From: Siphlonurus alternatus
Lineage: Eukaryota; Arthropoda; Insecta; Ephemeroptera; Siphlonuridae
Direction of reading: 5' to 3'
Assembly: GCA_949825025.1 (NCBI GenBank)
Contig: OX463784.1
Span: 7,447,431 to 7,511,430, forward strand
DNA: 64,000 bases
The notes beneath the pieces are model-generated. The model was not told where the DNA came from and made no database searches. It saw only the letters and a list, made by a program, of their open reading frames with translations. A program made the translations under genes and the position numbers. Within the stretch, counting starts at the first letter, position 1, and the number at the start of each line of letters is the position of its first letter. Below are positions 1-12,600 of this stretch, piece by piece.

Positions 1-289
1 CCTAAACAATGCATGTGGATTAATAAAGTGTCACTATGCAATCTTTACTTAAATAATGTCTAGAAAAACGAAACTCCCTATCGTGATGGATTGTGACACG
101 ATTCACGATTGGGTGTTAGGATTCTAATATGTGTGGAAGCCAGATACGCAAACGCTGTATAATTTTTTGAATTAAACAAATATTTATTAAAAAAAGAAAA
201 ATAGAATGATCGAAGACTCGAATCAGAGAAAAGAGAACCTATACTTTTTTCCTCATCAAATTCACGACCCTCAGAAAGCTTGACATTTA

Positions 290-606
290 ACCCGTGATAT
301 CATGGAGCATCGAATTAAAGAGATAAAAATTTATAAAAACTTTAGACTACATATGGGTATTCAAACTCATGCCCCTGACTCGCTCCCAGAGGAATCATGG
401 AGCGTCTAAATATTTGTAAAAACTTTAGACTACGCTAGGATTCGAACTCACTCCCAGAGGAATAATGGAGCATTGATCTAAAAATTTGTAAAAACTTTAG
501 ACTACGCTGGGATTCGAACTCGCTCCCAGAGGAATAATGGAGCATTGATCTAAATATTTGTAAAAACTTTAGACTACGCTGGGATTCGAACTCACTCACC
601 AGAGGA
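290..606. repeat. Tandem repeat (about 70 bp unit) at the exon-10 donor of GLDC
   Basis: Four units, the leftmost degenerate, with the shared AGAGGAAT(C/A)ATGGAG segment at about 388, 456, 528 and 601, so the spacing is 68-73 bp. The rightmost unit is the true end of GLDC exon 10 with its GTGAGT donor; the others are copies of exon end plus intron start in which the GT has become GG. Each unit also holds a GAGTTCGAATCC stretch that resembles a tRNA B box. Confidence 0.85.
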
Positions 607-3600
607 ATCATGGAGTGCACGAGCGACACGTCCTTGTTCTCCAGCATCTTCATGTAGCGGACAATGCGCGACTCTGAGTGGTAGGAGTTGAACACAGGGT
701 GGGTGAGGAAGGGCGAGGTACGTCTGAAGGGAGAGCTCAAGATGCTCGTGTCCTGGATCTCTTGGGCGCAATCCTCGGACAGCTGGAAATAAAGACTTTT
801 CTATAAATTGCTGATAAACAAATTGAAATTTTGTTGTAAAATAATAAACTATTTATTCAATCACTGGCTGCATAAGTATGACATGGATTACGTCAATCAG
901 CAATAAACCAAAGTTACATAAATAATTTGAACATAAAGGTGCGTTTCCATGGAGCGGAGAAAGCGAGAAAGTCACGTGCTGCAGTCAATCAGAGGCTCGG
1001 AATTTCCTCTCCTTGCAGGGAGTGATTTTATCGCCAACATGGCCGCCATATGGGATTGAAGCAAGTGCGCTTTTCTCGCCCCACCAAGCCCCGCTAGACA
1101 TCGCTCCATGAAAATGCACCTTTAAGGTGTCAAATAGTTCATTGCTAATGTTAATATTGAAAAAATTCCACTAACTTGTTAAGATTAATCAGTATGGAGA
1201 CTATGAAGTAAAAATATGACAACCATTTGTAATAATTTTGATTGTGGATATTAATATTTAATGTACATTTTTATTAGGTTAATATGGATTACAACATCTA
1301 TGAAATTTGTTAGTACAATAAAAAAGATTAAGCAGAATAACTTAGCATATTATATCTTTATTATTTTGTACTTATTCACGGAGATTTTACCTCCTGCGCA
1401 GTGCCCTGGTAGCCAAGAATCCACAGCAAGTCTTGGACGTCCTGAACTCGTACAGTCTCGTCCAATGCAATGCCGATCTGAAATAACATTTAAATAAATT
1501 GGAAGCATTTTTGTAATATGTCCAACAGTTATATGAAATATTTACATCAATTTTATAGAATACTTTTATTATTTTTTAATTCAATACTGCTGAATTCAAT
1601 CATTGTAAAGTTACATCAGGTAATAGTAATGACATTATATTATTCATATTAAATTTATGGTTAATTTGTCCAATATTCAACCCATTTAATAATTAGGCAA
1701 TGCGAAACGACCATATGCAAAAGGCAAATATTTATTGTGAAATTAATATTGATGAGTGAAATCTGATAATATATATAATAAAGTAATGCGAAAATATAAT
1801 CATTCTTATATTTAAAGCAAAAAAATATACATTAAATTTAAATGTTATTAATTTATATATTTTAAATATAAATTATTTAAAAAAAATTTAAAATCATAAT
1901 TTTTTTAAATATTTTTTTATGTTATTTAGTTTGTAACTGATTATAATATTATATATAAATCAACAAAAACAAATGAAGTATTATGAATACACTGATTGTT
2001 TAAAGTGACTGAGGGAAGGTGGAAACTACTTACCGAGTCGTCGGGGAAGTACCTGAGGTTGACCTCCTTCTGCCTGGCTCGACTCTGCACCACGGACAGA
2101 TCGCAGGCCAGGGAGATACGGATGGTGTCGAAGAACTGAGGGGTGGTGACCGTGTGACCGGCCTTGCGAGCACCTGGGGGTCAAAGAACTCAATCAGCGA
2201 GGATATTTGTTACCAAGATCGGCACCGATCCAGGCAGACTCACGCCCAGACCCTTCAGCGCTCACCGGGGTTTTACAGTGAGCAGCCGAAGCCACCCACT
2301 TTCTGCATGTTTAGATTATTAATGGCGAGGTTAAGACAATAATGTCTTTTCTCCACCTTACCATACAAAAATATTGTTATATGATATACATTTTTATGAT
2401 TTCATGTTGTTACATAGATCTCAAGACAACTTAAACTTTATTTACCTCTTCTTAATGTGGTTACCCATTCAATTACTATAATACATACACATCATGATGG
2501 TATTTAATACGTATTTGTTGACGACGAATAATGTTATTCTTATGAGGCGTCATCAATAAAATACTATCATGTCAACGTAGTGAATGTACCCATTACCCCC
2601 CCCCCCCTCGAGCTCCAAGCTCATAGGGGTGTATCCTTTAAAAAAAAAAACAAAAAAAAAAACGTGAACATGATTTTGAGATGGCTACATTGAATGCTCT
2701 CTTAACTACTCCCAAATTTTCAAATCCGTCTATAATTTTGTTTCTTTGCGATGCTGGAGGCAGAGGTTAAGTTTTGTGTACACTGGAGAATGTCCTTCAC
2801 GAAAAGTGATAAACACAACTGGACTCGAGACGGTACAAACTTAATTTTTGATTTATATGATGAAATGGCAGCTCCAAGACACAAAAATAGTAGATTTATT
2901 ATTTTGAGTGGTCATAAAAGCTTGTAATCACCTCGCTCTTCTGTTAACGTGATGAAAATAGAGCAGGGGTGTGACACCAGAACCATATTAAAATTATAAG
3001 ATTATATCTTAATATTCGATTATTTGAACTGCCGTTGGTAATTCGTTACACGTTACACATATTTCTCTCTATTTTTTTTTCTTATTTTACAATTGGGGAT
3101 AATTTTTTTCAAATTGACCAATTCCGTGAAAATCTCAAGGCAGCAGTCGAAGTAAGTCATCCTGAAAATATAATATCCGTCATATTCGGTTGCCGCCAAG
3201 AAAAGCTTCTTTCTTCCTCTTTGTTGGAATTTTTCGTCTAGACGGAATCTTTTTTTTTTTTTTTAGCACGAAGTCTGGGCGAAACAATGAAAGCTTGCAA
3301 GCAAACCTCGAAGACCGGAGAATCAGAAAAAGGCATTACGAAGCTCTTCTCGTCCAAACCAACAAAAAATAAGGGCATATCCTATGTAAAAAGGAATTAT
3401 ATTATACTTATTACAAATTAATAAAGTATAATTCGTATGTTGAATTCGTCTAATTTAGTATAATTTCTGAATGATTAATATACTAAATTACATGATTAAT
3501 TATACTAGTTTAATTTTATTATACTAAATTATAGAAATAGTATACCTTTTTAAATCATTTCGAGTCAATCATATAGGATTCAATATGTCACTTATTATAT

Positions 3601-6600
3601 ATATATTTTTTTTACTTTGGAAAATGCTATTTTTGGAAAAATGCTTTTCTATAATTTTTAGTATAATAAAATAAAAACTAGTATAGTTAATCTGTGATTT
3701 AGTATTATATATATTAATCATTCAGAAATTATACTAAATTAGACAAATTCAACATACGAATTATACTTTATTAATTTGTAAGAAGTATAATTCCTTTTTA
3801 CGAGGGATGTCTACAAAAAAAATCAACGTTGCTGGTAAAAAACTTGATTGAGCTGGCCCTGGAGAACTCCATCCCAATGAAGTCTGATTCAATCGTCACG
3901 TCTGCTGTAAAGGGTGGTGGAAAGGTCACCCAGTCTTTGAGGACAGCTGATGGCACTGTAACCATGGAGATATCAGCCTCAGTCAAACGCTCCACTTATG
4001 GGGAAGATCAAGCCTTGCTCATGGTAAGCCTGCCAGTGAGCGTTCAAGTCACTGATGCAGTTTTTCAACGACAGAGTACAAGTCATCGATATCTGGGTCC
4101 AGAAACATTGATCAGATTGAAACTCCCAATGACATTGAATCATATGGACCAGTCTACAAGCCGAGGTTAATTGAGTCGCTACACAAATTGGGAAATATAA
4201 TATATATTAAGTACACGAGTGTTCAATAAAAAAACCAGGGATCGGATGCACGCGTTTTTTTCGTGCATCTGGGATGCACGGATGTGGATGCAAGCCCATT
4301 TTTGCGCATCCGTGTGCATCTTGCATCAGCATCCGATCCCTGAAACAAACTATAATAACTGGGGAAAAAGCATCCATGCTGATTTGCTGAAAGACAAAAA
4401 TGAGAAAGTTCACAACACAGAGAAAAAAATAATTGATGCACAGAAAGAGTGCTTGAAAAATGGTATGTGGAGGCAGCAGAGCTCTACCAAGAAGTTTTAT
4501 ATATTATTTTTGGTGTCGCTTTGCTGTAAACATTTTCACTGCAAATTTTTAAATTTATAGAAAATATAAAAAATTAAATATTACAAATTATTTAAATGCA
4601 AATTTAATTTCTTTTAAGCAAATAATTTTTAATTTTTATTATTTTAAAATAAAAATAAATAATAAAAGTATTATAATATTAATTTAAATATTTATTTCTT
4701 TTTGTATTATTTTAAAATTACTTTAAAATATATATTTTTATTAGCTGTTTTTTTGTATGAAAAGATAATGTTTGCAAGAGCTGAATTACACAATAAATAA
4801 AATAAGCCAAATTTTGAAAAGTTTAAATTATTGCTGAACTGAATCCTGGATGAATTTACAATTAGTGCAACTTAACCCTCCAATTCTATTAGTCTATTTA
4901 GATTATTTAGTCCGTAAATATACTACAATATAATATATAATGGGTTTATCTTATCAGTCTCGTTAGATCACCGAAGTCAATCAACACCGAGCATGGTTAG
5001 TAGTTGGACGGGTGACCATTTTCAACAAAAACCACGTTTCTCACCCAGGGGTAAATCGTTACGCTTTTCCACTATGTGGTTTTGGACCATTGCACATCTG
5101 GTTCATTGACAAAAGCTGTAGCGTCCATCCTGGCTGAGGTTTCCACGTTTCCCTCAGCCGCAGGCAAATGCCGGGATGGATTTGCAAGGCCATGACCGAC
5201 CCCTTTCCGGAAGAGCCCGCGAAACGCTCAAGTTAGGGCTTTGGAAGGTTCGGGGTTTCAAACTTAGTGAGTAATTAGTAAAAGTAACAGTACCCAATTA
5301 GGGTTTGATTAAAACAATAATTCAATAAACTTGCTCTCAGGATGGAAAGTTTCTTTGATCATGACTATACCTGCTGCTAACAAGAGCGCCGCGTCATGGA
5401 CCCTGATGGCTATATCCTTTAGTCCATGTGGTCCGTGGTAGACTGCGTACATTGCAGACATGTTGGCGAGCAGCGCCTGCGCAGTGCAGATATTGCTGGT
5501 GGCTTTGTCACGCCGTATGTGCTGCTCACGAGTCTGTAAGGCCAGGCGGTATGCGTCCAGACCATTCGCGTCCCTGGAAGTTGAAAATATTCGTCTTAAA
5601 CTCATCCCGCACACGTCTAAACCTAATCTTATTACGTATTTTTACCTGAAAAAAATAGTCTTATTTCTTTTTTGCTCAAAGTGAGGATATAATGGAAACA
5701 AAAATTTTTACATTTCATACTCAATAAGAGAAAGGATTTCAGTAAATAAAATACCCCCCCCCCATATGGATATGGATTATGGGATAATTGAATTATAGTA
5801 TATAAATTATAGTTTTAATATAGGGTGGTAAATCTTGACTTTATCCCTATTTTTGTCCTAAAAAAGTGTGCAAAATAGAAGGAAAAAAACAAGGAGAGAC
5901 GTTAAAATCAAATAAAAATGAATGAACTTTATTTCAACTTCCTTCTTTTTTTCTTTCTTTTTTTTTTTTTTTTTTTTTTTGCATAAGATAATTTGATACA
6001 AAATTGGAAGTCAAAGATGTATATTATAGTAAAATGTATATATTTATATATAATAGATCTCTATCCGTCTCACGGCTAATAAGTGCTATATATATCTCTA
6101 AGGTACATCACCCACCCACCTGGTTACTCCGATCATCCGACCAGGCATGAGTCTCACAAGGGACTGTCTGCACGCGAAGAACCCGGCGTGAGGTCCTCCA
6201 TAGCCGAGAGGAACTCCGAACCTCTGGCTGGTGCCCACCGCCATGTCGGCGTCGAACTCGCTCGGGGGTCGCAGCAAGGTCAGAGCCAGGAGGTCCGTGG
6301 CGCACACCACAAGCGTCTGAACAATGGAGAACATGTTCAAGGTCATGTAGAGGTCAAATTAATTGGAAGGTCAGAGTAAGGTCAGGGCCAGGAGGTCCGT
6401 GGCGCACACCACAAGCGTCTGAACAATGGAGAACATGTTCAAGGTCATGTAGAGGTCAAATTAATTGGAAGGTCAGAGTAAGGTCAGGGCCAGGAGGTCC
6501 GTGGCGCACACCACAAGCGTCTGAACAATGGAGAACATTTTCAAGGTCATGTAGAGGTCAAATTAATTGGAAGGTCAGAGTAAGGTCAGGGCCAGGAGGT

Positions 6601-9600
6601 CCGTGGCGCACACCACAAGCGTCTGAACAATGGAGAACATTTTCAAGGTCATGTAGAGGTCAAATTCTCTGAGAGTTACAGTGGCTAGGTGTAAAAAATA
6701 ATTTTTATTAAATGTTAATTCTAAAATTCAAAATGTGTAAATAATACTATTTATACAGTAAACTATACATATATGATTGCGTCTTAAAATTTTGCTTTAT
6801 GTACTAAATTGTATCACAGCATTTCGTTTTGCAGCATGATTTCAATTATGTTAGGCTAGAGAGGACTGCCAATAAGCTGAAAATAAGGTCCTTTATTCAA
6901 ATACATGCAATTCTAAATTCATGCATGATTCCATACTTTAATTTGTAGCTAGTTGAGGAATTTCGATAATTTACTCACTCCGTTTGCATGTGCATTCTTC
7001 GTCATCGTCTCAAAGTCGAAGACTGTCCCGTAAGTGTCCGGGTACTGCAGCAGGACACCCGCGATGTCCCGTCCGGAGAAGTCGGCTGTGAGGACCTCCC
7101 CACGAACCACCTCGAGGCCTAGCGAAGCTGCCCTCGTCTCCACCACACTCGCCGTTTGGGGGTGGAGGTTGTGGGAAATTAGCAGGCGACGTCGCTTGTT
7201 CTGTCTGGAAAATTATCACGTGACTGAGTGGCAAGCTGGGGGGCACATAATGGAGTGGGAAATTAGCAGGCGACATCGCTTGTTCTGTCTGGAAAATTAT
7301 CACGTGACTTAGTGGCAAGTTGGGGGGCACATAATGGAGTGGGAAATTAGCAGGCGACGTCGCTTGTTCTGTCTGGAAAATTATCACGTGACTGAGTGGC
7401 AATGCTGGGGGTCACATTATGGAGGAGGGTTAAGGTTGCATGATGTTAGGGATAATTTTATTTCTAGATTTATACAATGTAATTTATTACAGAAATATGA
7501 ATTGTAAATCATGAGATATGGATAAATATTTTTAAATTGATACAAAAAATAAAATGCAGTTGCATTGTTTTATTAATTCGTTTTCTATTTCATTTTAAAA
7601 AAGGAAAAAATCAAGACTTCATTGAATTTCATTCTTGTGGAAATTTTTAACAAAAAAAATCATTTATATTTATACCATACATTATTTTATAAAAATATTT
7701 CTAGTTGTATTTAATTTTAATTAATTTTAAACATTAATATTAAAACTAAAAAAATTAATAAAAAAAATATAAATAAATTAAATGCCATTTAACATTTCAA
7801 AATTAAAAAAAAAAAAAAAATATAACAAATTTTCTAAGAACTATATTAGTGCATTACATTTGAAATAAAAATTAATTTTTTAGAAGAAGGAAATTATAAA
7901 CGTCATTAAGGGAGTTTTTGTTCAAGTTGTATGATGCTAGTCATGTTTACAGTGTATAATTTAAAAATAATTATGTAAATTATGATAATTTATCAATAAA
8001 ATTAGAGCCAAGAGCTTTAATTAATAGTAGCGAATTAATTATTAAAATAAAATCTGTTTCACTTTCTCAACGATGGTTAACATTTAACATGGTTGATTCA
8101 TTTTCTGAAATCATTTCATTCTGACATTACTACATACAAATTAATTTGATATTCCCTCCGAAAGTAGCCGTAAATGTTAATTCAGTATGTTATTCACTTT
8201 TCGGCTCATCCATTTATAATTCAACTTTTAAGCTTGGTTTGCAGAAAAAGTGCACAAAATAAAAATTATAACACTGAAACATGTTAACAAGAATAGAAAT
8301 AACCCTATACTTCTGCATGCTGTGAATATAAAAATAATTGGATTATTCACCTGTAACAGAGACTCATGGCCTCTGCTGCGGCTGTTCCTTCGTCCAACAG
8401 AGACGCATTGGCGACCTCCATTCCTGTCAGGTCAGAAACCATCGTCTGGTAGTTAAGGAGACCTTCCAGTCTACCCTGAGCGACCTCCGGCTGGTAAGGA
8501 GTGTACTGAGTCGTCCTGAAAAAATACACAAATTGAAATCATTTCCATCTTTTAATGTCTGTATTTTTTCCTCTTATTTTGTATCATTTCCGAGGAAAAA
8601 ATATGTATTACGTCTTCTTTATATATTTTCCCTTATTGAGCATAAAATGTTAGAACATTTTCTTTTTTCATTCTCACTTCAAGCGAGGAAGATGTATTTT
8701 TGAGGTACCTCTCCAAACACCATGAATTTAACTCCTTCACTTGTTAAAGCTGGAGCTTCAATAGACAGAGAGATGAAGATTTGAAATTTTGGGAGATGTA
8801 AGAAGAGCGCCCAGTCTATCAATTTCAAAAGAGTTTTGGTTCACCACGCCTCCATAGACTGCGTGGTAACGTCTACAAACAAAGCAGGAGTAACGTTCGT
8901 GGTGCCCAGAAGTGTACACGTAATTAAATCATATTTAGACGTGTGAAGGATGAGTTGAGAAAGTCATATTTCAACTAGGGTTACGTCATTGGGGTGAGGG
9001 AAAGACATCATTACCTCAAAAAAATTTAAATGATTCACATTAAAATAATAGTGAAAATCTCCCATTGCGCGAACATTAAATCAAGGAATAAATAAAATAT
9101 TTCACAATTTTTTTTTCTGGTTGAATTTTGGAGTTCTACGGATTGCATCTTAATTTACGTATATTACCAGTGTTAAATTTGCTTTAATGATGAACTCATT
9201 TAGAGGGAGTTTCAATTGATGATTCTATATTAATTATTTAAAAAAAAGTAATAATCTTTCGTAACGAAACATATTTATAAAAGTTATACTAATAATTTTA
9301 AATATTTTCTCATTAATTTTGAACACAAAAAAGTCAAAAAAACAATTTTTAGAACACATTTTTAACATTCAAATTATATTTTAAAATAAGTATATATATA
9401 TATGTTTTAAAAATAATAACAAAAAATTAATTATTATTTAATTCAGCATTTAAAAATAAGCAAAAATAAGCTTTAAAATGTTACTCAATTGATAAGATTT
9501 CAATTAATGTTCTGCTGTACGTAGATTTTCTCTATCAATTATTAGGAACCAAATTTCATCATTGAATAGATAGTTAAAAAGTAGGTTTGCTTGGTCGGGA

Positions 9601-12600
9601 TTCGAACCGTGGACCTTCTACTCACCAGCCTGGGTTCTCAAAGATGTTCCTCATGATGGTGTGCGGCACGCAGCAGTTGTGGTAGCCCATCCCGATATAG
9701 GACCGCCACAACAGGTTCCTCTCCGCGATCTTTCGAATCCTCAGCATTAGTTCATATTCGGCTGGTACAAAAACATGACACTTAGGTATATTGTGAGAGA
9801 ATATGTCTAGCTAATACAGAAAAATTATGACAGTAAGCTTGATAACAATGTGATCCATTGAATTTTTTTATGGGAATAAGGGGTAAGATTTTGCATTCTA
9901 CTAACAGGGATGGTGTAGTTAGTATTTATAATATTATGTCCAATAAAGGCTTCAAGTCAGCTGATTTTGTGGTGTTCCCACGATCCTTGGAAAAAAAAAA
10001 CTCGAAATTGCTTTTTTTAAAGAAATTTTTAGAGAAGAACAGATCTTTATTCATTATCAGAGGAACCATTAGTGGAGGGTTTTTCAAACTGATTGCTTTA
10101 CTAGCATACTACAGGGAGAAAAAAAAATCTAACATGGAGGCTTAAGGGAGAAAATTTCCCCCACTGGGGAACAGTTGAAGCCTCTATATAAATTGAAATG
10201 TTTTAAATTTCAGGGTGTCCCCCTCCCCCTTCCTTCCCACCCCCCCTTCCCTTCTTTAATGATGATTAGCAGCTTCAATCGAATTTTCAGTTTTAATGGA
10301 GTATTGTCCTCAATTTTTTTTTATTGCAGAAATGGATAGAGGGTGCAAAGTTATGCTACCCTGATTTTTTTCAGATTTTTTTGAGACCTGGAACTATTTT
10401 TAAAAAATTATTGAAAGTCCTTTTTGTGACGTCACGCGGCGGCAAGTCCTATCTTTTTCTTAAGGGCATTGGGTGTAGCACCGGTAGTTGGCAACACTGA
10501 CCTATCTTCACCATGCTAATTTTTGGTTATTGCTCCTCGGAGTAATTTTTATGCTAGAGCTAAGCTGATTGATGTAGTATCAAGATAATTAGTAGCCCAA
10601 GTGCACAATTTGGCTAAATAAAGCCTGATTTAAAGAAAAGTATTTTTTAGTAATTTTTTAAATTTACATGCATTTTTCTAAAATATAAAAAAAAATACTT
10701 TTCTTTAAATCAGGCTTTATTTAGCCAAATTGTGCACTTGGGCTACTAATTATCTTGATACTACAGCAATCAGCTTAGCTCTAGCATAAAAATTACTCCG
10801 AGGAGCAATGACCAAAAATTAGCATGGTGAAGATAGGTCAGTGTTGCCAACTACCGGTGCTACACCCAATGCCCTTAAGGAGCGGCGTCTCGTGACGTCA
10901 CGAAAAGGACTTTCAATAATTTTTTAAAAATAGTTCCCGGGCTCTAAAAAATCTGAAAAAAATCAGAGTATCATAACTTTGCGCCTTCTATCCATTTCTG
11001 CAATTAAAAAAATTGAGGACAATACTCTATTATTAAATTTCTTTTAAAATTAAAACTTCACTAAAAGAAAACCATCTCATGAAGTCAATACCAATGAAGT
11101 TGACTAAAATGTGAAATTACATTATTTTAATATTACACAATATATATGATACTACGTCTAAACAATCTAACATAAATAAAAGTTATGACTTATAATGATA
11201 TAAATCTTATCTTAATCTTGTTTTAGTGTGAAATTTGGTGTTGTGTATTATAATTATGTAATCTAGTACTGTCGTAATTTTTCTAAATATTAAGAATTAG
11301 AAAATACATGCCATCTTGTCAGAATATATGGGCAATATAGGCATTTCTCCCACTCCATTTTTTTTTTTTTTCTTAACATTGGCCTTATGAAGAGGGCCTC
11401 CCCGAAATTTGTTTCTGGACCCGCGCCTGAATCTTGTGGTTTATTGTATGTACAATTTATTATATGTAATTTCATATACTGATATCCGCATCCTTTTTAC
11501 AATATATATTTATTTTTTTGAGATTAAGGTGAAATAAAAAATTAAATAACGCACGTTTATTTTATTCTGAATAACTGAATAAACATAATAAAAAATAATA
11601 ATATATGAAACAAGAACAATATGAATAATTTATTTTTTTTGGCAAAGAGAAAAGTATTATCGACAGACTTTGACTATATGATGGTCATCATGACGTCATG
11701 TAATTTCATAGTGATTGAGATTATAGATCATTATTGTTACGAAGTGTTTAGGTCAACTGGCAGGTCTCGTGACGTTACAAGTCATTACAACAAACACAAC
11801 AGATTATGTTTACCACTATCATACGTCAGTTGAGCAAATGTAATGTAACTCACAATTAAATCAACAAGTCTCATGGTTTGAGTCGTACTGTTCATAAATA
11901 CATAATCAGAAATTTTTAATTATTATTGATGGACCTTATGTTCTATGTTCAAAAGGTTCATAAAAAATAATCGATTATTTCTGTTTGTGTATTTACGAAC
12001 AGACCTATAGATACATATTTCTTTATATTTGGAGGGGAACTACAAAATCTTTAATAAGCAAAGCCAAAAGGTTGGGTCCGTAAAAAGTCTGAAATTTTCG
12101 AACAGTTATTTGTACTCCAGTACAAGTTAATGGTGAAAAGCCGCAAAAAGAAATTTTCCTAGAAGGCGACTGTAACTAGACATTAAATTCTTAATTTCTT
12201 AATACAAATTCAAATAAATTTCACTGCCAGCTTCTATAATTTTACATTCAGCTGCTTTTAAATGATTCGCACATTTTTTTTTTTTCCATTATAGAATTTT
12301 CATGGGCATAATTATAATTGTATTAAAATGAAGTTAACTTGACTTTTTTCTAATACCAAATCAGATGATTTATTTTGTAAATTGTCAAATATCTCTGAAT
12401 ATATTATTATTTATATTAATACATATTAATTTAATAAAAATTATTATGTTTTAAGAAAAAAAAATATTTTTTTGGTCAAATAAACAAAAAACTTAAAAAA
12501 ATTATTTAAAAAATCATAATTTTATTTAATTAAAAAAAAACATTTTTAAAATTATTGCATTATTTTTAATATCAACATTATAAGAAATATCTTTTTTATT

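Noticed and set aside
435..740. Continuation of GLDC exon 10 into a repeated [15 protein letters not shown] peptide
   Set aside because: GLDC homology stops at MIPL, where a consensus GTGAGT donor lies; the rest is the tandem repeat translated through the intron.
7010..7402. 130-codon frame with three near-identical peptide repeats ([12 protein letters not shown])
   Set aside because: It is the 84-bp tandem repeat read out of phase with GLDC exon 5; the correct phase gives the conserved P-protein sequence.
6311..7425. Direct repeats with regular spacing, considered as a CRISPR array
   Set aside because: The units are contiguous with no unique spacers, contain exon and splice-site sequence, and lie in a spliced animal gene.
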